The translations under genes and the position numbers were made by a program. A stretch of 64,000 nt of DNA from Leucobacter sp. wl10 (GTDB lineage: Bacteria > Actinomycetota > Actinomycetes > Actinomycetales > Microbacteriaceae): NCBI RefSeq assembly GCF_003569785.1, contig NZ_KZ983991.1, positions 1 through 64,000 on the forward strand, in the 5' to 3' direction. Of this stretch, positions 25,448 to 34,085 are shown piece after piece. Positions within the stretch are counted from its first letter, which is position 1; the number at the start of each line of letters is the position of its first letter. A model generated the notes under the pieces. It made no database searches, had not been told where the DNA came from, and saw only the letters and a list, made by a program, of their open reading frames with translations.

Positions 25448-26665
25448 CTACATCGGCGACTGCAGCGACCGCGGATCCACGACCTCGCCCCGTTCCTCGA
25501 GCAGACTCGCAGAGGTCACGCCGCCCGCCCCGAAGCGTCCCCGCACCTCGTCGACGGCCTGGTCGACGGCGCGCCAGCCGTCGTCCTCGCTCCACAGCGC
25601 CGCGGGGTCGCTCCCCTCTTCCAGCAGCTGCTCCGCGCGCACCCCGATGAGTCGCACCGAGCGGCCCCTGACGCCGAGAGCTTCCAGAAGCTCCGCCGCG
25701 GTGCGGTAGATGCGGTGCGTCGCGTTGGTGGCCTCCGGGAGCGTGCGCGAGCGGGTGACGGTCTCGAAACTCGACCAGCGCACCTTGATGGAGATCGTCC
25801 GCGCCTCGATGCCCGCGGCCCGCAGGCGCTCGCCGGTGCGGGTGGAGAGCCGCAGCAGCTCGCGCTGCAGCACCGCGGCGTCCGCGACGTCGTGGGCGAA
25901 GGTCTCCTCGTGCCCGATGCTCTTCTCCGCACGAGAGGTCTGCACCGGTCTCGCATCTCGGCCGTTGGCCAGTTCGTGGAGTCGGCGCGCGCTCGCGGCG
26001 CCGACGATGCGTTCGAGCGACGGGAGCGGTTCGCGGGCGAGCTGGGCGACGGTGTGAATGGCGCGGGCCTTGAGCGACTGCGCGGTCGCCCGCCCCACTC
26101 CCCACATGGCCTCGACCGGCAACGGTTGCAGGAAGTCGAGGGTGCGCTGCGGCGGGACCTCGAGCACGCCGTCCGGTTTGGCCCGCTGCGAGGCGAGCTT
26201 GGCGACGAACTTGGTGCCCGCGAGCCCCACCGAGGCGGGGAGGCCGGTGCGCTCGCGCACGCGCTCGCGCAGTTGCCGGGCGATCTCGGCCGGGGGCCCG
26301 AACAGGCGCACCGCCCCTGCGACGTCGAGAAAGGCCTCGTCGATGCTGAGCGGCTCGACGAGCGGGGTGAACTCCTCGAAGATCGCCATGACCGTCTTCG
26401 AGGCGCGCCGGTACTTCTCGAAGCTCGGCGGTACGAGGATCAGCTGCGGGCAGAGCTGCTTCGCCCGCACGACCGGCATCGCGGAACTCACCCCGAAGCG
26501 GCGGGCCTCGTAGCTGGCGCTCGACACCACCGACCGCGGCGTGTCGTGGGCCGCGGCGACGGGCAGGCCGTGCAGCTCCGGGCGGTCGAGCAGCTCGACC
26601 GACACGAAGAAGGAGTCCATATCGACGTGCAGGATCGAGGCGATGTCCCGTTGCGCGCCTTCCAT
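25448..26665 (-). CDS. dinB: DNA polymerase IV (Y-family)
   Basis: This 405-residue translesion DNA polymerase has the catalytic acidic residues in HVDMDSFFVSVE (Asp15, Asp17) and SIDEAFLD (Asp109, Glu110). It has the steric-gate region near residue 20 and the helix-hairpin-helix in PVEAMWGVGRATAQSL, with a little-finger domain after about residue 235. The C-terminus lacks an obvious clamp-binding QxxLF motif, although LIGVRAEQLLEE may serve. Start 26665 is preferred: TGCAAT ends six bases before it. No LexA box (TCGAAC type) was found in the short region upstream. The gene is divergent from glpD. Confidence 0.93.
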   Translation of the reverse strand: MEGAQRDIASILHVDMDSFFVSVELLDRPELHGLPVAAAHDTPRSVVSSASYEARRFGVSSAMPVVRAKQLCPQLILVPPSFEKYRRASKTVMAIFEEFTPLVEPLSIDEAFLDVAGAVRLFGPPAEIARQLRERVRERTGLPASVGLAGTKFVAKLASQRAKPDGVLEVPPQRTLDFLQPLPVEAMWGVGRATAQSLKARAIHTVAQLAREPLPSLERIVGAASARRLHELANGRDARPVQTSRAEKSIGHEETFAHDVADAAVLQRELLRLSTRTGERLRAAGIEARTISIKVRWSSFETVTRSRTLPEATNATHRIYRTAAELLEALGVRGRSVRLIGVRAEQLLEEGSDPAALWSEDDGWRAVDQAVDEVRGRFGAGGVTSASLLEERGEVVDPRSLQSPM

Positions 26666-26751
26666 GCATCCATTGCACCACAGAGCCCCGGCATTCACCT
26701 TGAGCCGCTAGCGTAGAGTCAGGTTCGAGAACGGATTGGGGCAGGGGCAAC

Positions 26752-28470
26752 ATGGCGGAACGACGCTCTCCGAGGTCTCAGGTCGCGGCGCTGCGGGATC
26801 GCCCGAGCGCCGACGTGCTCATCGTCGGCGGCGGCATCAACGGCATCGCGACGTTCCGGGAACTCTCCCTGCAGGGCGTCGACGTGGCGCTCGTCGAGCG
26901 CGGCGACTTCGTCTCGGGGGCATCCTCGGCTTCGAGCCACATGGTGCACGGCGGCATCCGGTATCTCGAGAACGGCGAGTTCCGCCTGGTCCGGGAGGCC
27001 GTGCAGGAGCGCAACCGCCTGACGCGCAACGCCCCGCACTACGTGAAGCCCCTGCGCACCACGATCCCGATCTTCTCGACCTTCTCGGGCGTGCTGACGG
27101 CCCCGTTCCGCCTGCTGGTGACGCACGGGCGCGGAAAGCCGCGCGAGCGCGGCGCGCTGCTCATCAAGGTCGGCCTCGTGCTCTACGACATCTTCTCCCG
27201 CGGCGGCGGGCGCATACCGCGCCACCGCTTCCACGGCCGCGAACGCTCGCTGCGGCAGCTCCCGCGCCTCACGCCCGGGATCAAGTACACGGCGACCTAC
27301 TTCGACGCCTCCATGCACAGCCCGGAGCGGCTCGCGCTCGATGTGCTCTCCGACGGCGCGGCGGCGGGCCGGGAGCGCGCACGGGCTGCCAACTACGTCG
27401 CCGCGGTGGGCTCGCGCGAGGGCGGCGTGCGCCTGCGCGACGAGACCACGGGCGAGGAGTTCGACTTCGGCGCTCGCGTGGTCGTCAACGCGAGCGGCCC
27501 GTGGACCGACCTCACCAACGAGGCGCTCGGCAAGCCGACGAGCTACATGGGCGGCACGAAGGGATCCCACATCGTGCTCGACCACCCCGAGCTGCTCGAG
27601 GCGACGGGCGGTCGCGAGATCTTCTTCGAGCACTCCGACGGCCGCATCGTGCTCATCTACCCGCTCAAGGAGCGCGTGCTCGTCGGCACCACCGACATCG
27701 ATGCGGATCCGCGCGAACCGAGCGTCTGCACCGACGACGAGGTCCAGTACTTCTTCGACCTCATCGGTCACGTGTTCCCGAGCATCCGCGTCGACCGCTC
27801 GCAGATCGTCTACACCTTCTCCGGCATCCGGCCGCTCCCCCGCCACGACGACACGGTGCCCGGTTTCGTGTCGCGCGACTACCGCATCGAGCACGGCTGG
27901 ATCGGGCGCGTACGCACGCTCAGCCTCGTCGGGGGCAAATGGACGACCTTCCGCGCCCTCGGCGAGCACATGGCCGACGAGGCGCTCGCGCTGCTCGGCG
28001 CGAAGCGGGTCGCGAGCACGCGCACCACGCCGATCGGCGGGGGCGCGGGCTTCCCCACGGATCGCGCCTCTCGGCGCATCTGGATCGCGAAGCACGGGCG
28101 GGGGCACGACCCCGAGCTCGTCTCGCTGCTGCTCGATCGCTACGGCACCAGGGCCGACGAGGTTCTGGCTGCTCTGCCGCGAACCCCCGCCGAGGCTCCG
28201 GGACTCCCGCGCTACTTCGTCGAGGAGCTCGCGTACCTCGCCTCGCACGAGGACGTCGTGCACCTCGACGACCTGCTGCTGCGGCGCACCTCGCTCGCGT
28301 TCATCGGCGGGCTGACCCGCGGCGGGCTCGCCGCCGCCGCCGAGGCGATCGCGCCGGTGCTCGGCTGGAGCGCCGCGCGCCGTGCGAAGGAGCTCGAGCG
28401 CGCCGAGGAGATCCTGCTGCGCGAGCATCGGGTCACGCTCGGAGGACCGGGGATCGCGCCGCTCGGCTGA
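26752..28470 (+). CDS. glpD: Aerobic glycerol-3-phosphate dehydrogenase
   Basis: This 572-residue FAD-dependent enzyme, attached to the membrane face, oxidises glycerol 3-phosphate to dihydroxyacetone phosphate and passes electrons to quinone. The FAD dinucleotide loop is IVGGGINGIAT (about 24-34), followed by GASSASSHMVHGGIRYLE with the family signature, and GTTDIDADPREPSV later. The C-terminal DAO_C region lies after about residue 400. GGGGCAGGGGC precedes the ATG. It is the first gene of a two-gene operon with glpK (61-base gap). Glycerol facilitator glpF is not present beside it. Confidence 0.96.
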   Translation: MAERRSPRSQVAALRDRPSADVLIVGGGINGIATFRELSLQGVDVALVERGDFVSGASSASSHMVHGGIRYLENGEFRLVREAVQERNRLTRNAPHYVKPLRTTIPIFSTFSGVLTAPFRLLVTHGRGKPRERGALLIKVGLVLYDIFSRGGGRIPRHRFHGRERSLRQLPRLTPGIKYTATYFDASMHSPERLALDVLSDGAAAGRERARAANYVAAVGSREGGVRLRDETTGEEFDFGARVVVNASGPWTDLTNEALGKPTSYMGGTKGSHIVLDHPELLEATGGREIFFEHSDGRIVLIYPLKERVLVGTTDIDADPREPSVCTDDEVQYFFDLIGHVFPSIRVDRSQIVYTFSGIRPLPRHDDTVPGFVSRDYRIEHGWIGRVRTLSLVGGKWTTFRALGEHMADEALALLGAKRVASTRTTPIGGGAGFPTDRASRRIWIAKHGRGHDPELVSLLLDRYGTRADEVLAALPRTPAEAPGLPRYFVEELAYLASHEDVVHLDDLLLRRTSLAFIGGLTRGGLAAAAEAIAPVLGWSAARRAKELERAEEILLREHRVTLGGPGIAPLG

Positions 28471-28531
28471 CCGCCGATCCCGAACCGACCGCGCACCCGC
28501 GCGAACCCGCTTCCAATGAAGGAGGAGCCGC

Positions 28532-30061
28532 ATGGCCGACTACGTCATCGCGATCGACCAGGGCACGACCTCGACGCGCGCCATCATCTTCGACCGCGCG
28601 GGCGCACCGGTCGCGAGCGGGCAGAAGGAGCACGAGCAGATCTTCCCGCGTCCGGGCTGGGTCGAGCACGACCCGCTCGAGATCTGGCGGAACGTGCAGG
28701 AGGTGATCGGCCTCGCCCTCGCCCGCGCCGACCTCACGCGGCACGACGTCGCGGCGATCGGCATCACGAATCAGCGCGAGACCGCGGTCGTCTGGGACCG
28801 TCGCACGGGGCGGCCCGTGTACAACGCCATCGTGTGGCAGGACACCCGCACGCAGGGCATCGTGGACCGGCTCGCGGCCGAGGGCGGCGTCGAGCGTTTC
28901 AAGGAGGCCGTCGGCCTGCCGCTCACCACGTACTTCTCGGGCACGAAGATCGCGTGGATCCTCGAGAACGTGGAGGGTGCGCGGGAGGCCGCCGATGCGG
29001 GCGAGCTGCTCTTCGGCACGACGGATTCGTGGGTGCTGTGGAATCTCACCGGCGGCATCGACGGCGGGGTGCACGTCACCGACGTCACCAATGCGTCGCG
29101 CACGCTCTTCATGGATCTGAGAACGCTCGAGTGGCGCGACGACATCCTCGAGGCCTTCGGCGTACCGCGCTCGATGCTGCCCGAGATCCGGTCGTCGTCA
29201 GAGGTGTACGGCGCCGCCGAGAGCTCCTCGCTGCTGCGCGAGACCCCGATCGCGGGCATCCTCGGCGACCAGCAGGCGGCGACCTTCGGTCAGGCCGCGT
29301 TCGCCGCGGGCGAGTCGAAGAACACCTACGGCACCGGCTGCTTCCTCATCTTCAACACGGGCGAGGAGATCGTGCGCTCGCAGAACGGCCTGCTCACGAC
29401 CGTCGGCTACAAGCTCGGCGACGGTGCGGCGCACTACGCGCTCGAGGGGTCGATCGCGGTGGCCGGGTCGCTGATCCAGTGGCTGCGGGATCAGCTCGGC
29501 ATCATCGACTCGGCGCCCGAGGTCGAGCGGCTCGCCGCGAGCGTGCCCGACAGCGGCGGCGTGTACCTCGTGCCCGCGTTCTCCGGCCTGTTCGCCCCCT
29601 ACTGGCGGCCGGACGCGCGCGGGGCGATCCTCGGCCTGACGCGCTACGCGAACAGGGGGCACATCGCGCGGGCCGCGCTCGAGGCGGTCGCGTTCCAGAC
29701 GCGCGACGTGCTCGACGCCGTCAACGCCGACGTCACGGCGGCAGGCGGCGTGCCGCTCAGCGAGCTGCGGGTCGACGGAGGGATGGTGGCGAACGACGCC
29801 CTCATGCAGTTCCAGGCCGACGTGCTGGGCGTGCCCGTGGTGCGCCCAGTGGTGGCCGAGACCACAGCCCTCGGCGCCGCGTACGCGGCGGGCCTCGCCG
29901 TCGGGTTCTGGTCGGGGCTCGACGATCTGAGCGAAAACTGGCGCGAGGACCGCCGCTGGGAGCCGCGTCTCGACGCCGCGGAGCGGGAGCGGCGCCTGCG
30001 GCTGTGGCGCAAGGCCGTCGCCAAGTCGATGGACTGGGTCGACGAGGACACCGCGGGCTGA
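28532..30061 (+). CDS. glpK: Glycerol kinase
   Basis: This 509-residue FGGY-family kinase phosphorylates glycerol to glycerol 3-phosphate, the substrate of the upstream dehydrogenase. Motifs include [11 protein letters not shown] at the start, [13 protein letters not shown], and [13 protein letters not shown] and [19 protein letters not shown] in the C-terminal lobe, near the FGGY signature 2. AAGGAGG lies about seven bases before ATG 28532. Length is normal for the family. Operon context with glpD strongly supports the assignment. Confidence 0.97.
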   Translation: MADYVIAIDQGTTSTRAIIFDRAGAPVASGQKEHEQIFPRPGWVEHDPLEIWRNVQEVIGLALARADLTRHDVAAIGITNQRETAVVWDRRTGRPVYNAIVWQDTRTQGIVDRLAAEGGVERFKEAVGLPLTTYFSGTKIAWILENVEGAREAADAGELLFGTTDSWVLWNLTGGIDGGVHVTDVTNASRTLFMDLRTLEWRDDILEAFGVPRSMLPEIRSSSEVYGAAESSSLLRETPIAGILGDQQAATFGQAAFAAGESKNTYGTGCFLIFNTGEEIVRSQNGLLTTVGYKLGDGAAHYALEGSIAVAGSLIQWLRDQLGIIDSAPEVERLAASVPDSGGVYLVPAFSGLFAPYWRPDARGAILGLTRYANRGHIARAALEAVAFQTRDVLDAVNADVTAAGGVPLSELRVDGGMVANDALMQFQADVLGVPVVRPVVAETTALGAAYAAGLAVGFWSGLDDLSENWREDRRWEPRLDAAERERRLRLWRKAVAKSMDWVDEDTAG

Positions 30062-30092
30062 GGCCCGCCCGACGAACCGGGCAGCGGTTCCG

Positions 30093-30875
30093 CTACGAAA
30101 GTGCAGGAGCGGCGAGGTCGCGCGGATAGTACTCATTCTCCCGAAAACTCGAGTCGTCCAGCCGCAACGCGCCGACCACTCCGAGCGCCTCGAACGCCCA
30201 GTACCCGTGATAGCGCTTCTTCGGAACCAGCTCGTGCTCGCTCCAGCCCCAGATCCCCTTCCACGCCGTGTACCACTTCGCGAGGTAGCGGGCGACGTCC
30301 TCGACGGCCTCGGCCTCATCCGAGAGCGCGTCGGCCAAGGGGCCGACGCTCCGTGGGAACAGCAGTTCCTCGCCCACGACGCGATCCGGCTTGCGCGTCC
30401 CGATCAGTCCGTCGATCAGCCGATCGCCCCAGCCGAACTCCACTGCCGAGACCACCCGGTCGAACGTGGCCTCGTCGACCTCGAACGCCACCGCGAGGGA
30501 GACCAGCCGCAGCCACGCGAGATAGTGGTCCTTGACCTTCGGGTTGCGGAAATGCAGCTGGATCAGACCGGGAGGGAAGTGCTGCTTCTCCAGGCGTGTC
30601 GCTCGCTCAGCGGCGGTCAGGATGTCATCGAAATCGTCACGCAGCCGCGCCTCGGAAGCACCAGCCGAATACAGCGCGCTGAAGCGGACCCACCTGTGCT
30701 TGACGGCATCCTCCGCGGCCAGCGCCAGACTCTCGGGCGTCCGCCACTGCTCAACGGGCCGCTGCAACCGCTTCTCGTCGAACTCGATGTTCGAGGTGAG
30801 GTGCTCGACCATCTCGTCGAAGTACGCTCGCTCGGCGCGAACATCACGCGGTGCGGCGAAGGTTCCGGTCATCAT
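30093..30875 (-). CDS. PoNi-type immunity protein (DUF1910/DUF1911)
   Basis: This 260-residue cytoplasmic protein resembles the immunity proteins of PoNe-type DNase toxins. The N-terminal DUF1910-like half spans about residues 15-130. The DUF1911-like half contains KKRYHGYWAFEALGVVGAL and LDDSSFRENEYYPRDL, the hallmark YW..E and YYP motifs. In known systems such proteins bind and neutralise a secreted PoNe nuclease. No toxin gene lies next to it. It overlaps the preceding gene by ATGA and is third in a three-gene operon (31371, 30872, 30093), with GAGGAG upstream. Assignment is from motif memory; toxin partner and target are inferred only. Confidence 0.75.
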   Translation of the reverse strand: MMTGTFAAPRDVRAERAYFDEMVEHLTSNIEFDEKRLQRPVEQWRTPESLALAAEDAVKHRWVRFSALYSAGASEARLRDDFDDILTAAERATRLEKQHFPPGLIQLHFRNPKVKDHYLAWLRLVSLAVAFEVDEATFDRVVSAVEFGWGDRLIDGLIGTRKPDRVVGEELLFPRSVGPLADALSDEAEAVEDVARYLAKWYTAWKGIWGWSEHELVPKKRYHGYWAFEALGVVGALRLDDSSFRENEYYPRDLAAPALS

Positions 30876-31369
30876 CGCTCCTCAGCGTCTTCGGCGTTCC
30901 AAGACATGATCTCATCCGTCCTGGGCATGAGCCGGCTATCGGTCGCCGCGCCGAGGACGATCTTCTCCGCGAGCGCGAGACTCTCGACGATCCGGCGGCC
31001 CGCCGGCGTCACGACCTCCAGCCTCGGGTGCCGGCCCTGACGAGGGTACACCTCGATCTCCTCGCCGCCGAGACGCGCGCGGAAGACCTGCCAATCGTCG
31101 CTGACCACGTCCCAGCCCGAGCCCGCCACCGCCGCTACGATCCGGCGCCCGATCAGCTCGGAGATATCCGGACGATAGCTCGCTTCCCCCGTCTCGAGGA
31201 GTTCGTCCCGTCTGCGGAACGCCTCGTCGCCGTACTTCGCCAGCACCTCGGCGTCGCTGAGACGCCCCAGCGGACGGTCGAAGACCCACAGCCAGGCGCC
31301 CTCGGCCAGCCACCACAGCTCGCTGACCGCCCATCGGCTCACGAGCACCTGGTAGGACCCCCGCGTCAT
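30872..31369 (-). CDS. Hypothetical protein in the PoNi immunity operon
   Basis: This 165-residue soluble protein, rich in Trp in its first 40 residues (WAVSELWWLAEGAWLWVFD) and with an acidic/basic mixture after that, has no family I recognise. A central helical stretch (residues 38-75) is followed by a beta-rich part ending EIEVYPRQGRHPRLEVVTPAG. The ATG at 31369 is one base after the stop of the upstream gene, and its own stop overlaps the PoNi start, so it is translated as part of a tightly coupled operon. By position it might be another immunity-like protein, but there is no direct evidence. Confidence 0.7.
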   Translation of the reverse strand: MTRGSYQVLVSRWAVSELWWLAEGAWLWVFDRPLGRLSDAEVLAKYGDEAFRRRDELLETGEASYRPDISELIGRRIVAAVAGSGWDVVSDDWQVFRARLGGEEIEVYPRQGRHPRLEVVTPAGRRIVESLALAEKIVLGAATDSRLMPRTDEIMSWNAEDAEER

Positions 31370-31370
31370 A

Positions 31371-32150
31371 TCAGGCCTCGTCCTCGCCCGGTCGTCTGCC
31401 GCTCCACATCGCCTTGATCGCCACGCGCAGCACGACCGGATCCAGGGTGTACACGACCGGGGCGCCGGCATCGGCCGCGCTCACCCGCACCGCCGTCGTC
31501 ACCGAGTCGATGCTGCCATCCTCGACGGCGTAGGACAGCGGGATCCGGACGGCCCCGTTGCCGAGTGTCACCATGTACAGCCTGCGCACCACGCCCCGTG
31601 CCCGGTCGCGATACTCCCCCGCGGTACCGGCACGCAGGCCGAGTTGCATCTCAACCGGCGGATACCCAGCCGCGAGCATCAGCTTCGCGGTCAACCGCTT
31701 GGCCCCGGAGTGGCGCACATCACGCTCGTCGAGGATGAGACCGGCGACGACGTCATCCCACGGAAGCTCCGCACCGGCGAACCGCACCCCGGTCTTCGAA
31801 ATCGCGAGGTACTCCTCCGGAGCCTCCCGCATCGCGACGAGCCGGCGGCGGATCATCGCGATGCGCAGCGCCGCAGCCGCGGCCGCGAGCGCGAGGAGCA
31901 CCGACAGGATGTAGGTAGGCCCTCGGCCGAGCGCGGAGACGGCCAGCGCGACGGTGCCGAGGATCGCGGCCGGCACGAGGACCGCGAACGCCACAAGGAC
32001 GACGGTGTTCACCGTCAACTTGCGCCGGATCCGCGCACGATCCGTCTGCACCGTGAACACCTCGCCGCGGTCGAAGAGCGCCCGCCAGCCGCCGGCGATC
32101 CGGGCATCGACGGGCTGCGGAAGCAGGGCGCCCCCTGCGTCTCCACTCAT
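31371..32150 (-). CDS. Two-TM protein with PH-like domain, first gene of PoNi operon
   Basis: This 259-residue protein has a cytoplasmic N-terminus of about 40 residues, two adjacent membrane helices at about 48-70 and 76-97, and a C-terminal beta-rich domain. That domain includes VRFAGAELPWDDVVAGLILD, a PH-like strand pattern also seen in the protein at 3694. ATG 32150 has GAGGGGG about seven bases before it; the longer frame from 32237 lacks this. It leads an operon with the unknown 30872 gene and the PoNi-like gene. The function is unknown; an envelope-associated immunity or sensor role is a guess. Confidence 0.7.
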   Translation of the reverse strand: MSGDAGGALLPQPVDARIAGGWRALFDRGEVFTVQTDRARIRRKLTVNTVVLVAFAVLVPAAILGTVALAVSALGRGPTYILSVLLALAAAAAALRIAMIRRRLVAMREAPEEYLAISKTGVRFAGAELPWDDVVAGLILDERDVRHSGAKRLTAKLMLAAGYPPVEMQLGLRAGTAGEYRDRARGVVRRLYMVTLGNGAVRIPLSYAVEDGSIDSVTTAVRVSAADAGAPVVYTLDPVVLRVAIKAMWSGRRPGEDEA

Positions 32151-32398
32151 CCGACACCCCCTCTGCGGATCATCCAGCCACGTCAGACCGCCTCCGGCGG
32201 TCCGCCACAGACCTTCCGAGTAGATTACACCCGTCATCCGGGCGAAAAAGCTCGAAAGGCAGGTCCCTTCGAGTCTTCAGGCCCCCCAAGTACCTCCGGG
32301 ACCACTGAAAGGGGTCATGCCGTTTGCCACGGGCCGCTCACCGCGCTCGGGCGTTGCGGCCTCCGGCACGACCTCACCGGGCAAACGACACGCCGTTA
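32151..32398. other. Intergenic region before the first padR
   Basis: About 250 bases contain no convincing gene. It separates the immunity operon (transcribed leftward) from the PadR operon (rightward) and must contain both promoters. A GTTTGCC/GGCAAAC inverted repeat with arms near 32332 and 32382 may be another operator or terminator. Confidence 0.35.
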
Positions 32399-32432
32399 AC
32401 TAGTTGGAATTTCAATTAGTATGGATTACGAT
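32399..32432. promoter_or_regulatory. PadR operator and leaderless promoter
   Basis: ACTAGTTGGAA (32399-32409) and TTTCAATTAGT (32410-32420) form an inverted repeat matching at nine of eleven positions. It overlaps the promoter TTGGAA (32404-32409), 17 bp, TACGAT (32427-32432), which ends six bases before ATG 32439. This is consistent with autoregulation by the encoded PadR protein and with a leaderless message. Confidence 0.65.
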
Positions 32433-32438
32433 CTAGTC

Positions 32439-32789
32439 ATGAAATCGGATAGCTCGAGCAGCGACTGGTCTCGCGCAGCGATGCTCTTGCTGCTGCTGCA
32501 CCATCTCTCCCGGGCACCGAACCATGGATACGGGCTGATGGATCTCTTGCGGGCTCAGGGATTCGACGTCAAGGGCGCGACGGTGTATCCGCAGCTGAGC
32601 AAGCTTCAGGGCGAGGGGCTGATCCGTTCGGAGTGGCACGCGCCTGAGAGCGGTCCTGCCCGAAAGGTGATGACGATCACCCCGGCCGGGGAAGCCCGGC
32701 TGAGCGAGTTGCTACAGCATTGGGCGTCCTTCCAAGACCGGCTCGATGCGGCGCTCGGCCGTAACATTACAGAAGGGGAAGCCCGATGA
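32439..32789 (+). CDS. PadR family transcriptional regulator
   Basis: This 116-residue winged-helix repressor has a recognition region around LLRAQGFDVKGATVYPQLSKL and a short C-terminal dimerisation helix (residues 85-116). The start at 32439 follows the TACGAT box by six bases; the ATG at 32421 in the operator is therefore rejected. It overlaps the next gene, a HAAS-domain membrane protein, by ATGA, a widespread PadR arrangement for sensing membrane or lipophilic stress. The upstream 22-bp dyad is its likely operator. Confidence 0.9.
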   Translation: MKSDSSSSDWSRAAMLLLLLHHLSRAPNHGYGLMDLLRAQGFDVKGATVYPQLSKLQGEGLIRSEWHAPESGPARKVMTITPAGEARLSELLQHWASFQDRLDAALGRNITEGEAR

Positions 32790-33172
32790 ACTACTATGCC
32801 GATCTGGCGGCCGCGCTACGTGATCGCAAGTGCGACGAGACTCAGGTGCGGGAGATCCTGGAAGCTGTGCGGGAAGCAACCGCTCAGGGCACGGCCACGC
32901 CAGAGGAGGAGTTCGGCCCCGCGAAGCAGTACGCGGCGAACTACCAGGGGACGCACTCGCCCCGCCCGGGCCGAATCGTCCAGTGGGCCGCTTTCGGAGC
33001 CGCGATCCTCGCGTTCCTCGCGCTGCGCGTCGTCATCTTCCCCGGTCTCGACTGGCTCCCGTGGGGAGCGCTCATGGGCGCCGGTTCGTTCGTCTTCTTC
33101 GGCCTCCTCGGCGATGGGATCGCACGCCGGCTGAATCGACGCCTGCCGGAGGGCTTTCGCGCGGAGGGATGA
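32786..33172 (+). CDS. HAAS-type membrane protein paired with PadR
   Basis: This 128-residue protein has a soluble N-terminal helical domain (residues 1-55, YADLAAALRDRKCDETQVRE), a HAAS-like signalling region. Two membrane helices follow at about 70-88 and 92-112, then a short basic tail. In PadR operons such proteins are thought to transmit a membrane signal to the regulator. It is coupled to padR by ATGA. Its own stop codon overlaps a possible 26-codon reading frame at 33169. Confidence 0.8.
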   Translation: MNYYADLAAALRDRKCDETQVREILEAVREATAQGTATPEEEFGPAKQYAANYQGTHSPRPGRIVQWAAFGAAILAFLALRVVIFPGLDWLPWGALMGAGSFVFFGLLGDGIARRLNRRLPEGFRAEG

Positions 33173-33249
33173 GTCAGCACTCCGTCCCGCTGCCCGACAT
33201 CGATTCGCAGACGCCCTCCGATCTCGAAGCGATGACCTCTTCCGTGTGA
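33169..33249 (+). CDS. Possible 26-residue peptide (very small ORF)
   Basis: ATG 33169 overlaps the stop codon of the HAAS-type gene (ATGA) and the frame runs 26 codons to TGA at 33247-33249. Its product would be acidic and Ser-rich without a membrane helix (starts MSQHSVPLPDID). Coupling suggests it could be translated, but nothing else supports function; it may be the truncated remains of a third operon gene. Confidence 0.25.
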   Translation: MSQHSVPLPDIDSQTPSDLEAMTSSV

Positions 33250-33431
33250 GGGTGCTCGAATCGCCAAGGTCGAGCTGGTAAGTCACCCGCTCCGAGCGGT
33301 TGCCCGCCCGGTCGACTGGCGGCCAGGGTCGCGTTCACGCGGGTGGTTTACGCCGTGAAAGCTGAAATCAGTCGGATTCTGCCTGGACATTCACAAGAGA
33401 AGAGGCGGTGTGGAGTCACGGTGAGGCGGGG

Positions 33432-34085
33432 TCAGTTGCGGAGGTATTCGAGGACGGCGAGGATTCGTTTGTTGCCGGGATGGGCGTGGAGGTCGAGTTT
33501 CGTGAAGATGGCGCTGACGCGGCGTTCGACCGTCGCGGGGCTGAAGTGCAAGTTCTGAGCGATCTGTTCGTTCGTCTGCCCTTCGGCCATGAGAGCGAGA
33601 ACCTCGCGTTCTCGGTCACCGAGCGCGCCGAGAGCGCCCTGGTGGGAGCGTTCCTCCATCAAGTACGCGATGACTTTGGGGTCGATGCTGACACCGCCGG
33701 CCCCGACGGTTTCGACTGAGTGAATGAAGTCGGCGATACGTCCGACTCGTTCTTTGAGCTGGTATCCGGTGCCGCCCGGTGCGTCCGGTGCCGTTGCGAG
33801 CAGCGATCGGGCGTACTCGTTGCCAAGGTGCTGGGAGAGAACCAAAATGCCGACCGTGGGGCGTCGGGCGCGTAGCTCGACGGCGACTCGGAGGCCATCA
33901 TCCGTGTTGTGCGGTGGCATCCGCACGTCCGCGATGAGCAGGTCGATGTCGTCAGCCGTGCCGAGCTGCGCACGGAGCCGGTCCGCGTCCTCGACAGTCC
34001 AGACTACGGCGTGACCGTGCTGTTCGAGGATCGCGGTGATGCCCTCGCGGAGCAGCGCGACGTCCTCGGCGACTCCGATTCTCAC
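33432..34085 (-). CDS. NarL/LuxR-type response regulator
   Basis: This 217-residue response regulator has a receiver domain at residues 1-120, with phosphoacceptor Asp53 in LLIADVRMP, and a LuxR-type HTH at about 150-215 (LGDREREVLALMAEGQTNEQIAQNLHFSPATVERRVSAIF region). It overlaps the histidine-kinase gene by ATGA. A divergent ABC transporter (35472) starts beyond the kinase gene, so the pair likely controls it. An analogous layout is common for actinobacterial envelope-stress and antibiotic-response systems. The signal is unknown. Confidence 0.93.
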   Translation of the reverse strand: MRIGVAEDVALLREGITAILEQHGHAVVWTVEDADRLRAQLGTADDIDLLIADVRMPPHNTDDGLRVAVELRARRPTVGILVLSQHLGNEYARSLLATAPDAPGGTGYQLKERVGRIADFIHSVETVGAGGVSIDPKVIAYLMEERSHQGALGALGDREREVLALMAEGQTNEQIAQNLHFSPATVERRVSAIFTKLDLHAHPGNKRILAVLEYLRN

